The notes: generated from the sequence alone by a model not told the origin. A stretch of 37,265 bases of DNA from an uncultured Burkholderiales bacterium (GCA_903861115.1 CAIOTD010000045.1:1-37265); one strand, 5' to 3'. Counted from the first letter of the stretch, positions 8,491 to 17,876 are shown. Program-made: numbers and translations.

Positions 8491-8703
8491 ATGCGATAAA
8501 ACGAAGGCCACCCCCAAGGACTGTACCGAACTTTGACCTAGGCGTCTGTTGCCCACGCGTAGATTAACCCAATCCATGCAAAAAAAGGCATAAAGCCCTT
8601 CAATTTGTGCGCGTTATACAGGGCATTTTTTGTTTTTCTGATCACACCGACTCGTGGTGTTCGCTTACACTTTAGAGCAGTTTGTTTTTAGTGAACCCAT
8701 CCT

Positions 8704-9342
8704 ATGCACACCCCCCAAGAGACACTCAATCCCTTGACCCCTTTGGGTCGTCCATTGCCCAGGGCTGTCCCCATCCAGCAGCTGCACCACTACGCCTACC
8801 GGGCAAAGGACGCCGAGCAAACACGCCACTTTTATGAAGACATTTTGGGGCTGCCGCTTTACCACATCATTCAAAGCGACCATGTGCCAAGCACCGGCGA
8901 GTATTGCCCCTACACGCATTTTTTCTTTCGTCTTGTGGACGGCTCCTTCATAGCCTTTTTTGACTTGGGCGACGACGAGGCGGCGCTGCCCTCTCCCAAC
9001 ACACCCCTTTGGGTGAACCACATCGCCTTTCGGGTTGACACGGTGGAGGAACTCGAGCACGCAAAAGAGCGTCTCCAGGCCCACGGTGTTGAGGTCTTGG
9101 GGGTCACCGATCACCATGTTTTTAAAAGCATTTACTTCTTTGACCCCAACGGCATTCGGTTGGAGTTGACGGTTCAAACAGGCAGCAAAGACACCATGCA
9201 CAAAGAGAGCTTGACAGCCCACGAACGGCTCCAACAGTGGACCCGCAGGAAGGAGGCCTGGAGAGCCGAAAAATCGATCCACGGAACCCAAGCCAAACTC
9301 AAGCCCGAGAGAAACGATCGACCCGAAATTTCTAAAACATAG
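8704..9342 (+). CDS. VOC (glyoxalase/dioxygenase-fold) family protein
   Basis: A 212-residue single-domain protein of the vicinal-oxygen-chelate superfamily. Paired beta-alpha-beta-beta-beta modules are visible: LHHYAYRAKD (27-36) supplies a first metal ligand, His28 or His29; WVNHIAFRV (103-111) gives His106; and FFDPNGIRLELT (145-156) ends with Glu154. Together these form the usual 2-His-1-carboxylate site. The last 45 residues are a charged tail outside the fold. The reaction is unknown; extradiol dioxygenase-like and lyase-like members share this pattern. It is monocistronic, followed by a terminator-like hairpin before valS. Confidence 0.88.
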   Translation: MHTPQETLNPLTPLGRPLPRAVPIQQLHHYAYRAKDAEQTRHFYEDILGLPLYHIIQSDHVPSTGEYCPYTHFFFRLVDGSFIAFFDLGDDEAALPSPNTPLWVNHIAFRVDTVEELEHAKERLQAHGVEVLGVTDHHVFKSIYFFDPNGIRLELTVQTGSKDTMHKESLTAHERLQQWTRRKEAWRAEKSIHGTQAKLKPERNDRPEISKT

Positions 9343-9449
9343 GGTTTTAAGCCACAAAAAGCCTTGGCTGCCCCCTGAACCTGACGGAGCCGCCCATGCT
9401 TTTGGCACGGTCTTGCGAGCAAAGGCCGAGTAAAATGGAGAGATCTTTG

Positions 9450-9485
9450 CAAAAACGACCGCAAGAGGTCCTTGGGTCGTTTTTG
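9450..9485 (+). terminator. Strong hairpin with U-tract just upstream of valS
   Basis: CAAAAACGACC (9450-9460) pairs perfectly with GGTCGTTTTTG (9475-9485). An inner CAAG (9462-9465) / CTTG (9471-9474) extends the stem past one bulged base. The 3' arm ends in five T's and the 5' arm begins with five A's, as in a bidirectional Rho-independent terminator. It can end transcripts from the VOC gene. Because it lies only 41 nt before valS and no promoter is visible after it, it could instead attenuate valS. A TAAAAT box at 9431-9436 precedes it, but no -35 has normal spacing. Confidence 0.75.
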
Positions 9486-9526
9486 TACGTACCGTCCTTT
9501 TTCTTTTTCTCCCTTCCTGGGTCTTT

Positions 9527-12475
9527 ATGAACGCTGCCTCCAAAGAATCCTCTGCACCAGTTGCACCGATCGATCAACCCGCCTTACAAAGCCTGTCCAA
9601 GTCGTTTGAACCCGCGCAAATCGAGGCCCACTGGGGTCCTGAATGGGAGGCCCGGGGGTACGGTATTGCGGGCTACAAAGGCACACACGTGGCCAAAAAG
9701 GGGGCACCCTCCTTTGCCATTCAACTCCCGCCACCCAATGTCACGGGCACCTTGCACATGGGACACGCCTTTAACCAAACCATCATGGACAGCTTGACGC
9801 GTTACCACCGCATGTCGGGCGCAAACACGGCTTGGATTCCTGGGACCGATCACGCTGGCATTGCCACGCAGATCGTCGTAGAAAGACAACTCCAAGAGCA
9901 AGGACTGTCCAGGCACACCTTGGGTCCCACGGAGGAGGTTTCAAGGAAAAACTTCATCTCTAAAGTTTGGGAGTGGAAGGAAAAGAGCGGCAAGACCATC
10001 ACACAGCAAATGCGCCGCATGGGCGACAGCGTGGACTGGAGTCGCGAGTACTTCACCATGGATGAACCCCGAAGTGAGGTCGTGACCAAGGCGTTTGTTC
10101 AACTCTTTAACGAAGGGCTCATCTACCGCGGCAAGCGCTTGGTGCATTGGGATCCCATTTTGAAGACCGCTGTCTCTGACTTAGAAGTTGAGAGCCAAGA
10201 AGAAAAAGGCCATATGTGGCACATTGCCTACCCCCTTGAGGGCTCGGATGAGCGCTTGGTGGTGGCGACCACACGACCCGAAACCATGCTGGGCGATGTG
10301 GCGGTGATGGTGAACCCTGAGGACACCCGCTACCAGCATTTGATCGGCAAGCGCGTGCATTTGCCCTTGTGTGACAGATTGATTCCCGTGATTGCCGACG
10401 AGTACGTGGACAAGGCCTTTGGCACAGGGGTGGTGAAAGTGACTCCCGCTCACGACGCCAATGACTTTGCCGTGGGTGTTCGGCACCAATTGCCACAAAT
10501 CAACATCTTCAATTTGGATGCAAGCGTCAATGACCAAGCCCCCAAAGCCTACCAAGGATTGGACCGCTTTAAAGCGCGCGAGCAAATTGTGAGCGACTTG
10601 AAAGAGGCTGGCCTTTTGGTCGACGTCAAACCACACACCCTGATGGTTCCCAGGTGTGAGAGAACCGGTCAGATCATTGAGCCCATGCTCACCGATCAGT
10701 GGTTTGTCGCCATGACCCAAAGCAGCCAACTCGACCCCACGGGCCGCTCCATTGCTGACAAGGCCATCCACGCGGTTGAATCCGGTCAGGTGAGATTTGT
10801 GCCAGAAAACTGGGTGAACACTTACAACCAGTGGATGAAAAACATACAAGACTGGTGCATCAGTCGTCAACTTTGGTGGGGACATCAAATTCCAGCTTGG
10901 TACGATGAAGACGGTCATGTTTATGTGGCCGAAACGCTAGAACAAGCCCAAGCGCAAGCGGGCCCTCAAAAGCGCCTGACCCGAGACGCCGATGTCTTGG
11001 ACACCTGGTTCTCCTCTGCCTTGGTGCCTTTCTCGACCTTGGGTTGGCCCAAGGAGGAAGAAGATTTTCATCTGTATTTGCCCAGCGCTGTGTTGGTCAC
11101 GGGCTACGACATCATCTTCTTTTGGGTGGCTCGCATGATCATGATGAGCACGCACTTCACGGGCAAAGTTCCCTTCAAGGATGTGTACATCCACGGCTTG
11201 GTGCGAGATGCCCAGGGCAAAAAAATGTCAAAGTCCGAAGGCAATGTGCTGGACCCGGTGGACTTGATCGACGGCATTGAGATCGAGCCCTTGCTTGCCA
11301 AAAGGACCACGGGACTCAGACGCCCTGAGACGGCTCCTCAGGTGAAGAAAAATACAGAGAAAGAGTTCCCACAAGGCATTCCCGCCTACGGCGCCGATGC
11401 CTTGCGTTTCACCTTTGCCGCGCTTGCCTCTTTGGGCCGAAGCATCAATTTTGATCCCAAGAGATGCGAGGGTTATCGCAACTTTTGCAACAAGCTCTGG
11501 AATGCAACACGCTTTGTCCTGATGAATTGTGAGGGTCAAGACTGTGGCCTAGAAAAGCACAGCAAAGAGCAGTGCGCTCCGGGTGGCCCCTTTCACGGCT
11601 ACATGCAATTCAGTCAAGCGGACCGCTGGATGAGCTCCATGTTGCAACGCGTGGAGGCCGAGGTCGAACAAGGCTTTAAAGACTACCGACTCGATTTGGT
11701 CGCCAATTCGATTTATGAATTCGTCTGGAACGAGTTCTGTGACTGGTACCTCGAAATCGCCAAGGTACAAATTCAACAAGGCAGCCCCCAACAAGCCCGT
11801 GCGACAAGGCGCACCTTGATTCGCACCTTGGAGGCCATTCTTCGTTTGAGCCACCCTTTGATCCCCTTCATCACCGAGGAGTTGTGGCAAAAGGTGGCGC
11901 CTGTCGCTGGACTTTGGCCTGAAGGTCAAGGCAAAGCGTCGGTGAGTGTTTGCGACTACCCGGTCTCACAACCCGGCAAGATTGACGAAAAGGCTGAGGC
12001 CACGGTGCTTCAATTAAAGAGTTGGGTCGAGGGTTGTCGCAACTTGAGAGGGCAGATGAACATTTCTCCAGCGACCAAAGTGCCTTTGTACATTTTGGTG
12101 GGCAACGAAGAGGAGCGCGCCTTCATTGAGCACATGGCCCCTGTGCTCAAAAGCCTGGCCAAACTGCAAGACATCAAAGTCTTCTCAGACGAATCGGCTT
12201 GGCAAGCGGCCGCTGAGAACGCGCCCGTGGCCGTCTTGGGGGAATCAAGGGTGTGTTTGTTCATTGAAATTGACAAAGCCGCCGAGAGCGCGAGGCTTGG
12301 CAAAGAGGCCCTGAGGCTGGAGACCGAACTGGCCAAAGCGCAAGCCAAGCTCAGCAATGAGGCCTTCGTTGCCAAAGCGCCTGCGAAGGTCATTGAACAA
12401 GAGCAACAACGCATTCAAGAGTTCGCCTCCACCTTGCTAAAAATCAAAGATCAACTCAAACGCTTGTCTGCATAA
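9527..12475 (+). CDS. valS: Valine--tRNA ligase
   Basis: A 982-residue class Ia aminoacyl-tRNA synthetase that charges tRNA-Val and edits mischarged threonine. The Rossmann signature LHMGH is at 76-80 (HIGH motif) and KMSKS at 566-570, just after DAQGK. The CP1 editing domain lies between them, with [10 protein letters not shown] near residues 246-255. The anticodon-binding domain follows. A C-terminal heptad-rich arm, from about residue 915, forms the tRNA-binding coiled coil typical of ValRS. Length is normal. The start ATG lacks a clear SD; the next gene, galU, begins at the base after the valS stop. A terminator-like hairpin precedes the gene. Confidence 0.98.
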   Translation: MNAASKESSAPVAPIDQPALQSLSKSFEPAQIEAHWGPEWEARGYGIAGYKGTHVAKKGAPSFAIQLPPPNVTGTLHMGHAFNQTIMDSLTRYHRMSGANTAWIPGTDHAGIATQIVVERQLQEQGLSRHTLGPTEEVSRKNFISKVWEWKEKSGKTITQQMRRMGDSVDWSREYFTMDEPRSEVVTKAFVQLFNEGLIYRGKRLVHWDPILKTAVSDLEVESQEEKGHMWHIAYPLEGSDERLVVATTRPETMLGDVAVMVNPEDTRYQHLIGKRVHLPLCDRLIPVIADEYVDKAFGTGVVKVTPAHDANDFAVGVRHQLPQINIFNLDASVNDQAPKAYQGLDRFKAREQIVSDLKEAGLLVDVKPHTLMVPRCERTGQIIEPMLTDQWFVAMTQSSQLDPTGRSIADKAIHAVESGQVRFVPENWVNTYNQWMKNIQDWCISRQLWWGHQIPAWYDEDGHVYVAETLEQAQAQAGPQKRLTRDADVLDTWFSSALVPFSTLGWPKEEEDFHLYLPSAVLVTGYDIIFFWVARMIMMSTHFTGKVPFKDVYIHGLVRDAQGKKMSKSEGNVLDPVDLIDGIEIEPLLAKRTTGLRRPETAPQVKKNTEKEFPQGIPAYGADALRFTFAALASLGRSINFDPKRCEGYRNFCNKLWNATRFVLMNCEGQDCGLEKHSKEQCAPGGPFHGYMQFSQADRWMSSMLQRVEAEVEQGFKDYRLDLVANSIYEFVWNEFCDWYLEIAKVQIQQGSPQQARATRRTLIRTLEAILRLSHPLIPFITEELWQKVAPVAGLWPEGQGKASVSVCDYPVSQPGKIDEKAEATVLQLKSWVEGCRNLRGQMNISPATKVPLYILVGNEEERAFIEHMAPVLKSLAKLQDIKVFSDESAWQAAAENAPVAVLGESRVCLFIEIDKAAESARLGKEALRLETELAKAQAKLSNEAFVAKAPAKVIEQEQQRIQEFASTLLKIKDQLKRLSA

Positions 12476-13396
12476 ATGACACGCCAAAAGACTGGAGCTC
12501 AAGCCTTGAATGCACTGACACTGAACAAAGCCGTGTTTCCCGTTGCGGGTCTGGGCACGCGCTTCTTGCCAGCCACCAAAGCTCAACCCAAGGAGATGCT
12601 GCCGATCGTTGACAAGCCTTTGATCCAATACGCCGTGGAAGAAGCTTATCAAGCGGGAATCCGGCACATGATCTTTGTGACCGGCAGAAGCAAACGGGCC
12701 ATTGAAGATCACTTTGACACGGCTTATGAGTTGGAGAATGAACTCGAGATGGCGGGCAAGGCTGCCCTTTTGTCACTGATCCGCGAGGTGCAGCCCGCTG
12801 ACATGCTGTGCTCCTACATTCGCCAGCCTCGCGCTTTGGGACTGGGTCATGCGGTGCTGTGCGCAGAAAAGCTCGTTGGCCAAGAGCCCTTTGCGGTGTT
12901 GCTGGCCGATGACTTGATGATTGGTCAAACGTCGGGGCCTGGGATCTTGAGCCAAATGGCCGACGTGTTTTATGAAACACAACAGTCCGTCTTGGCGGTG
13001 CAAGAGGTGCCAAGCGAACAGGTGCATCGCTACGGCATCGTCTCAGGCGAATTGCTCAGACCAGGCAAAACCCAAGTCAAGCGCATTGTTGAGAAACCCA
13101 GGGCGGAGCAAACCGACTCGCGGCTGGCTGTGGCTGGACGCTACATTTTGACCCCCGGCATCTTTGACATGATCAAATCAGCGGGCAAAGGCGCATTGGG
13201 TGAAATTCAGTTGACCGATGGCATCGCTGAGCTCTTAAAGCACGAGGGCGTGATTGCCTACAACTATTTGGGCAAACGGTTTGACTGCGGCTCCAAACTG
13301 GGATTTTTACAAGCCACGGTGGAGTTGGCCTTGAAACACCCCGAAGTTGCATTGGAGTTCCAAGCTTACTTGCAGGCCCTCAAAACGCCCGTCTAA
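12476..13396 (+). CDS. galU: UTP--glucose-1-phosphate uridylyltransferase
   Basis: A 306-residue bacterial UDP-glucose pyrophosphorylase, forming UDP-glucose from UTP and glucose-1-phosphate for cell-envelope sugars. The nucleotidyltransferase signature [19 protein letters not shown] (25-43) contains the catalytic Arg and Lys. ADDLMI (near 144-149) holds the metal-binding Asp, and RYGIV, VEKP and GEIQLTD follow in family order. Length is standard. ATG follows the valS TAA with no gap, so it is probably co-transcribed and translated by reinitiation. It ends 20 nt from the convergent TusA-like gene with no clear terminator between them. Confidence 0.97.
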   Translation: MTRQKTGAQALNALTLNKAVFPVAGLGTRFLPATKAQPKEMLPIVDKPLIQYAVEEAYQAGIRHMIFVTGRSKRAIEDHFDTAYELENELEMAGKAALLSLIREVQPADMLCSYIRQPRALGLGHAVLCAEKLVGQEPFAVLLADDLMIGQTSGPGILSQMADVFYETQQSVLAVQEVPSEQVHRYGIVSGELLRPGKTQVKRIVEKPRAEQTDSRLAVAGRYILTPGIFDMIKSAGKGALGEIQLTDGIAELLKHEGVIAYNYLGKRFDCGSKLGFLQATVELALKHPEVALEFQAYLQALKTPV

Positions 13397-13416
13397 AGCC
13401 GCTGCCGGGGACTGAC

Positions 13417-13644
13417 TTACTTTCTTTGCAAGACAAACACAAACTCTTGGCCATTGACCGAGTGCTCGAGCAGCACGTGGCCCGTTTGTTTGGCAAAGGC
13501 TTGGAAGTCCCGTGTGGCCCCAGCATCTGTAGAGCGCACGCGCAAGATCTCTCCGCTTTGCATCGTGGAGAGTGCTTTTTTTGTTTTCAAAATGGGCAGT
13601 GGGCAATTGAGCCCGCAGGTGTCTAATTCTTGTTGAATGTTCAT
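13417..13644 (-). CDS. TusA-family sulfurtransferase
   Basis: A 75-residue SirA/TusA-fold protein that carries persulfide sulfur. The signature DTCGLNCPLPIL (8-19) contains the CPxP motif, with Cys14 as sulfur carrier; Cys10 is a second thiol. Family members serve tRNA 2-thiouridine synthesis, molybdenum cofactor or sulfur oxidation, and the sequence alone does not say which. It is the last gene of a minus-strand set after cysM and a Nudix gene (45-nt gap), which points to cysteine or sulfur metabolism. No tusBCD or tusE genes are present. I avoid the symbol tusA because paralogues are common. Confidence 0.88.
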   Translation of the reverse strand: MNIQQELDTCGLNCPLPILKTKKALSTMQSGEILRVRSTDAGATRDFQAFAKQTGHVLLEHSVNGQEFVFVLQRK

Positions 13645-13689
13645 GGTTTCTTGCTTTGTTGATCGATCAGGCGCGCCGTGCGCAGCACC

Positions 13690-14226
13690 TCATTCGTTTT
13701 CTGTTCGGTCTTCCCAGGCTTTAAAAACAGGCTCTATGCCTCTTTGTCTTTGCCACTGTGCCACGGCATAGCCCGTGCCCGAGGGCCAGCAAATGATGTC
13801 TTTGGGATCATACAGTTTGTACTCCAAGAGTTCTTGACTGAGTTGAATATCGCCTTGGGCTTGCACATGGTAGATGATCAAGACTTGGTTGTTCTTTTGA
13901 AAATCATAGACACCCACCAAAGTCGACGCACTGACCACCAAGTTGGTCTCTTCCTTCACCTCTCTGGCAACGCCCGCTTCAGGTGTTTCCATGGCCTCCA
14001 TGAAGCCCGTGATCAAAGCAAAACGACGCGTGGTCCACGCGGCGTTTCTTGCTAGCAAAATCTTGCCTTTGTACTCAACAATGGCCCCCAAGACGGGTGT
14101 TGGATTGTTCCAATGTGTCCACTCGCAGGCGACGCACCGCAGTCGCGTCACGTCCAAGCCCTCCTCTGGCCGGGTCACCAGGGCCAACGTTTCTCGGCAC
14201 AGGGGACAGTATTTGTAGGCACTCAT
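13690..14226 (-). CDS. Zinc-ribbon Nudix hydrolase
   Basis: A 178-residue Nudix protein with an N-terminal zinc ribbon (CPLC 7-10 and CVAC 31-34), as in NudC-like and related NAD- or nucleotide-diphosphate hydrolases. The Nudix helix runs from Gly74 through Glu80 and REVKEET (88-94). Metal ligands Glu89, Glu92 and Glu93 are present, but Asn95 replaces the usual Gly in the consensus REUXEEXGU. The protein is shorter than NudC and lacks its N-terminal domain. Its ATG overlaps the cysM stop as ATGA (14226-14223), indicating translational coupling. The substrate is unknown. Confidence 0.9.
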   Translation of the reverse strand: MSAYKYCPLCRETLALVTRPEEGLDVTRLRCVACEWTHWNNPTPVLGAIVEYKGKILLARNAAWTTRRFALITGFMEAMETPEAGVAREVKEETNLVVSASTLVGVYDFQKNNQVLIIYHVQAQGDIQLSQELLEYKLYDPKDIICWPSGTGYAVAQWQRQRGIEPVFKAWEDRTENE

Positions 14227-15140
14227 GCGGGAAACACGCCCGTGGACAAATACCGATCTCCTCGGTCACAGACAATGAACACAATGGTGGCATTTTGAAC
14301 TTTTTTTGCGATTTCAAGGGCCACCCAACACGCCCCAGCCGCCGAGATGCCTGCAAACAAGCCCTCCTCTTTGGCCAGACGTCGGCACATGTCTTCTGCA
14401 TCCCTTTGGCTCACATAAACCAGTTCATCCACGCCGCTTGGGTCGTAGATGGAGGGCAAATACTCGACAGGCCACTTGCGGATGCCAGGGATTCTTGAAC
14501 CCTCAGAGGGCTGGGCCCCAATGATTCGAATCGCTGGGTTTTGCGCTTTCAGATAACGAGACACGCCTGTGATGGTGCCGGTGGTGCCCATGGCGCTCAC
14601 AAAATGAGTGATTTCTCCATGGGTGGCTTGCCAGATCTCTGGGCCCGTGGTTTCAAAATGTATTCTTGGGTTGTCTGCATTGCCAAATTGATCCAAGACC
14701 CGGCCTTGGCCCTCGGCTTGCATCTTCAAAGCCAAATCCCTTGCATACTCCATGCCGCCTGTTTTGGGCGTCAACAGCAGCTCAGCGCCAAAGGCTTTCA
14801 TCGTTTGCACGCGCTCAATGGACAAATCTTCGGGCATGATCAAAATCATTTTGTAGCCCTTGATGGCGGCCGCCATGGCCAGCGCAATCCCCGTGTTGCC
14901 AGAGGTGGCCTCGATGAGCGTGTCGCCAGGATGGATCTCTCCTCGCTCCTCGGCACGCGCGATCATCGACACGGCCGCACGATCCTTGACCGAGCCGGCG
15001 GGATTGTTGCCCTCCAATTTACCCAAAATCACGTTGGCGTTGAGTAAAAGCGACGATTGCTCCACTCTTTGGAGCCGAACCAGCGGTGTATTACCAATCA
15101 CTTCTTCTAAAGTTGGAAATTTTGTTCTTGAATATGTCAT
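14223..15140 (-). CDS. cysM: Cysteine synthase B (O-acetylserine sulfhydrylase, CysM type)
   Basis: A 305-residue PLP enzyme that makes cysteine (or S-sulfocysteine from thiosulfate) from O-acetylserine. The PLP lysine is Lys52 in NPAGSVKDR (46-54). The substrate loop TSGNTG is 79-84 and the phosphate-binding GTTGT is 185-189. QPSEGSRIPGIRKW (210-223) is the CysM-like version of the active-site loop. The frame stays open upstream through the tRNA-Leu gene, but that extension is antisense to the tRNA, so ATG 15140 is the real start. The downstream Nudix gene overlaps by four bases and a TusA-like gene follows, a probable sulfur operon. Confidence 0.95.
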   Translation of the reverse strand: MTYSRTKFPTLEEVIGNTPLVRLQRVEQSSLLLNANVILGKLEGNNPAGSVKDRAAVSMIARAEERGEIHPGDTLIEATSGNTGIALAMAAAIKGYKMILIMPEDLSIERVQTMKAFGAELLLTPKTGGMEYARDLALKMQAEGQGRVLDQFGNADNPRIHFETTGPEIWQATHGEITHFVSAMGTTGTITGVSRYLKAQNPAIRIIGAQPSEGSRIPGIRKWPVEYLPSIYDPSGVDELVYVSQRDAEDMCRRLAKEEGLFAGISAAGACWVALEIAKKVQNATIVFIVCDRGDRYLSTGVFPA

Positions 15141-15143
15141 AAT
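15113..15143 (+). promoter_or_regulatory. Possible tRNA-Leu promoter
   Basis: TTGGAA (15113-15118) and CATAAT (15138-15143) are separated by 19 bp, upstream of the tRNA 5' end. The -10 box overlaps the divergent cysM start codon, which makes shared control possible. The spacing is longer than ideal, so the call is weak. Confidence 0.35.
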
Positions 15144-15162
15144 ATGGGTCTTCAACGCTTTA

Positions 15163-15250
15163 GCCGAAGTGGCGAAATAGGTAGACGCAGCAGATTCAAA
15201 ATCTGCCGGTGCAAAACACCGTGCCGGTTCGATTCCGGCCTTCGGCACCA
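15163..15250 (+). tRNA. tRNA-Leu (anticodon CAA)
   Basis: An 88-nt tRNA with encoded CCA. The acceptor stem is GCCGAAG (15163-15169) with CTTCGGC (15240-15246), followed by discriminator A and CCA. The anticodon stem GCAGA/TCTGC encloses the loop TTCAAAA with anticodon CAA at 15197-15199, reading UUG leucine codons. The long variable arm (about 15207-15222) marks a class II tRNA. The T-loop GGTTCGATTCC is intact. It is transcribed away from cysM, 22 nt from its start codon. A weak hairpin (15264-15292, TGTGTT/AACACA plus GTCT/AGAC) lies just downstream but has no T-run. Confidence 0.97.
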
Positions 15251-15613
15251 TTGGATTATTCCATGTGTTGTGGTCTCTTTAAGACAAACACAGCATTATA
15301 GTGAGTCCAATGTCTTGTTCAGTGAGCCTGCTGCAGGGGGACCCCTTGTAAGCAGTTTGCTCAGAGCAACTCCCCCCCCTCTCTCTCAACCTGGTCCGTT
15401 GCTTACTTTTCTCAAGCACCGTCGCCCTTGACGTGCGCTTTTCAACAAGCCCCCTGTGCTGGTAGATACCAAGTTGTCATGCGCGAGGATCCCGCCCTAC
15501 AATCTCACAAAGCGTTGCCGCTGTGCGAGCTGCAACAGCCCTTGCCCTGCACTAAAAATCAAACCTTTGGTGCTTTCTTTGGCCCCGTTCCTTTGCCTTA
15601 TTGGAGTGTCAAC
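15251..15613. other. Non-coding gap between tRNA-Leu and the TctC-type gene
   Basis: This 363-nt stretch has no convincing gene. The downstream frame is open back to 15428, but its residues before 15614 do not resemble a signal peptide. It contains a weak hairpin after the tRNA (15264-15292), a C8 tract followed by (TC)4 at 15372-15387, and inverted arms GTAAGCA / TGCTTAC flanking that tract. The best promoter of the gap is at 15474-15503. Confidence 0.6.
15474..15503 (+). promoter_or_regulatory. Sigma70-type promoter for the TctC-family gene
   Basis: TTGTCA (15474-15479), an 18-bp spacer and TACAAT (15498-15503) give a good match to the sigma70 consensus. Transcription would begin near 15510 and leave a 5' leader of about 100 nt before the ATG at 15614. 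Confidence 0.55.
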
Positions 15614-16636
15614 ATGTCTCGCATTCGTTCATCCCTCACGCTTACACCCACGCCCGCCTCACTGGGTGCATTGAGCCATGCCTTGAGCGCCTTGAGCGCT
15701 TTGATCCTCTTCACCCTGAGCCCCTCTTTGTTTGCTCAAAACTATCCGAGCAAACCCATCAAAGTGGTCATCCCTTTTGCAGCGGGCTCGGCCACCGATC
15801 AAATTGGCCGCGCGTTTGCCGCCAAAATGTCTGAAGAGCTGGAGCAACCCTTGGTGGTTGAAAACAAAGTGGGCGTCAATGGCATGATTGGCGCTGACTT
15901 TGTGGCCAAAGCGCCCGCCGATGGCTACACCTTGCTCTTTGGCACCAACAGCACCAATGCGGCCTTGAAGAGCTTGATGAAAAAGCTGCCCTACGACCAA
16001 GACACCGCCTTTGCCCCCGTGGCCTTCATGGGCTCGGTGCCCTTGATTGTGGCGGTCAACAATGAGGTGAGCGCCAAAACACTCAAAGACCTCGTGAGCA
16101 TGGCCAAACAAAAACCCGGCATGGTGACCTTCGCAAGCGCCTCCACCTCCCAACTGGTCTCCACCGCCATGCTGGCGGGAATGGCCGGCATGGACTTGAA
16201 CCACATTCCCTACAAAAGTGGGCCCAATGCCATGACCGACTTGATCGGTGGCCAAGTGATGATGTTCACCGCTGACTTTGCGGTGATGCTGCCCCAAGTC
16301 AAAGCGGGCAAAATTCGCGGCTTGGCCGTGACCTCCACACAGCGCTCCAAAGCCATCCCCGAGTTGCCCACCGTCAACGAGGCCCTCGGGATCAAAGGCT
16401 ATGAATTGATTGCCTACTTTGCAAGCTTTGCCCCCGCAGGCACGCCAAAGGACATCATCTTAAAACTCAACAAAGCCTCCAACAACGCCGCATCCAGCAA
16501 AGACATTCTTGATCGCTTCGTGGACCTCGGGTTTGAGTCCGACCCCAGCACACCCGAGGCCTTGGCACAAAGAAGCAAGCTTGAGACCGCCAAATGGGCC
16601 AAGGCCATTCACGAAGCCAAAATCGAAGCGCAATGA
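15614..16636 (+). CDS. Tripartite tricarboxylate transporter substrate-binding protein (TctC/Bug family)
   Basis: A 340-residue periplasmic binding protein of the TctC/Bug family, which captures carboxylates or related small molecules. A signal peptide with hydrophobic core about 18-37 ends in SLFA (38-41), with probable cleavage before QNYPSKPIK. The mature part has the family markers VIPFAAGSATDQIGR, a VVENKVGVNGMIGADFVAKA-type region, ADGYTLLFG and IPYKSGPNAM. ATG 15614 has GGAG (15603-15606) at the right distance and yields the signal peptide. Upstream in-frame starts do not. No membrane subunits (TctA/TctB) are nearby, as is common for the many orphan copies in Burkholderiales. The ligand is unknown. 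Confidence 0.93.
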   Translation: MSRIRSSLTLTPTPASLGALSHALSALSALILFTLSPSLFAQNYPSKPIKVVIPFAAGSATDQIGRAFAAKMSEELEQPLVVENKVGVNGMIGADFVAKAPADGYTLLFGTNSTNAALKSLMKKLPYDQDTAFAPVAFMGSVPLIVAVNNEVSAKTLKDLVSMAKQKPGMVTFASASTSQLVSTAMLAGMAGMDLNHIPYKSGPNAMTDLIGGQVMMFTADFAVMLPQVKAGKIRGLAVTSTQRSKAIPELPTVNEALGIKGYELIAYFASFAPAGTPKDIILKLNKASNNAASSKDILDRFVDLGFESDPSTPEALAQRSKLETAKWAKAIHEAKIEAQ

Positions 16637-16754
16637 GCCCAACAGGCCATGGGTCTTGCGGCTGTGAAACTGAACGGGGTGCCCCCCCTAGAGCGCAAAG
16701 ATTGAGTGCCGCCCCCCTTTTTTTATAGATGACTTTCACGATCGGATCGCCACC

Positions 16755-17876
16755 ATGTCTTTTTTGTTCAGCCCCTACGAACTCAGCTCACCCAAAGGCC
16801 CCCTGACGCTGGCCAATCGGGTGGTGATTGCCCCCATGTGTCAATACTCCAGCGTCGAGGGATGCGCCAGCGACTGGCACTTGATGCACTGGGCCAATTT
16901 ATTGAACTCGGGCTCAGGCATGATGATCATTGAAGCGACGGGCGTCACCCCCGAGGGACGCATCACGCCGCATTGTCTGGGCTTGTGGGATGACAAGAGC
17001 GCAAGCGCTTTGCAAGACAAATTGCACCGTGCCAGACGACTCGCACCCCATGTGCCTGTGGCCATTCAACTGAGCCACGCGGGACGCAAAGCCTCGAGCG
17101 CCGCACCTTGGGATGGCGGCGCCTTGCTCGGCTTGGAGCAAGGCGGCTGGAACACCTTGGCGCCCTCGGCCGTCCCCCATCAAGCCCAAGAGCGCGCACC
17201 GTTGGCGCTGCAGGCGCAGGGCTTGAAGGACATCAAGGATGCTTTCGTGAAAGCGGCCCTGCGCGCCCAAGACATTGGCATTGAAGCCGTTGAATTGCAC
17301 GCCGCTCATGGCTATTTGCTCCACCAATTTCTCTCCCCCCTTGCCAATCACCGAACAGATGCGTATGGCGGCAGTTTTGAAAACCGCATTCGTTTTCCGC
17401 TGGAAGTGTTCAATGCCGTCAGGGCCCAGTTCACGGGCACGTTGGGCATGCGCATCTCCGCCTACGACTGGGTGGACGGTGGATGGACGCCCGAGGAGAC
17501 CGCTCAATTGAGTGTTCAACTCAAAAGCCTGGGTGCGGATTTTGTGCACATCTCATCGGGCGGCGTCTCAAGCGCACAAAAGGTGGTGGCGGAGCCCAAT
17601 TACCAAGTGGCCTTTGCCGCTCGCGTCAAAGCCGAGTCTCACCTCTCAACCATTGCGGTGGGTTTGATCACCGAGGCCCAGCAAGCGGAAGAGATCATTG
17701 CGTCGGGCCAAGCCGATTTGGTGGCCTTGGCCCGGGCCTTTTTGTACCAACCCCGATGGACCTGGCAGGCGGCGGCCAGCTTGAAGGGCCAAGTGCAGGC
17801 AAGTCGGCCGTACTGGCGTTGTTTGCCCAAAGAGGCGCAGCACATCTTCAGCACGCTGTTGAATGTTCAGCGTTGA
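16755..17876 (+). CDS. NADH:flavin oxidoreductase of the Old Yellow Enzyme family (XenA/YqjM type)
   Basis: A 373-residue FMN-dependent ene-reductase with a TIM barrel, reducing activated C=C bonds of enones, nitro-compounds or similar electrophiles. Thermophilic-like/XenA-class markers are visible: PMCQYSS (27-33) with Cys29 and Tyr31 near the flavin, QLSHAGRK (105-112), and the substrate-anchoring pair His182/His185 with Tyr187 in HAAHGY. RTDAYGGSFENR (200-211) and a late Pro-Arg-Trp segment also fit. Length is standard. It stands alone on its strand. The physiological substrate is not deducible; a detoxification role is inferred from the family. Confidence 0.95.
   Translation: MSFLFSPYELSSPKGPLTLANRVVIAPMCQYSSVEGCASDWHLMHWANLLNSGSGMMIIEATGVTPEGRITPHCLGLWDDKSASALQDKLHRARRLAPHVPVAIQLSHAGRKASSAAPWDGGALLGLEQGGWNTLAPSAVPHQAQERAPLALQAQGLKDIKDAFVKAALRAQDIGIEAVELHAAHGYLLHQFLSPLANHRTDAYGGSFENRIRFPLEVFNAVRAQFTGTLGMRISAYDWVDGGWTPEETAQLSVQLKSLGADFVHISSGGVSSAQKVVAEPNYQVAFAARVKAESHLSTIAVGLITEAQQAEEIIASGQADLVALARAFLYQPRWTWQAAASLKGQVQASRPYWRCLPKEAQHIFSTLLNVQR

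Noticed and set aside
9402-9436. TTGGCA/TTGCGA with TAAAAT as a valS promoter
   Set aside because: Spacings of 23 and 12 bp do not fit a sigma70 promoter.
14223-15251. Longer cysM reading frame starting inside the tRNA-Leu gene
   Set aside because: The extra 37 residues are the antisense of the tRNA. The family start is at 15140.
16675-16726. G/C-run and T-run after the TctC-family gene as a terminator
   Set aside because: GGGG and CCCC are only two bases apart, so no stable loop forms, and the T-run is not attached to a stem.
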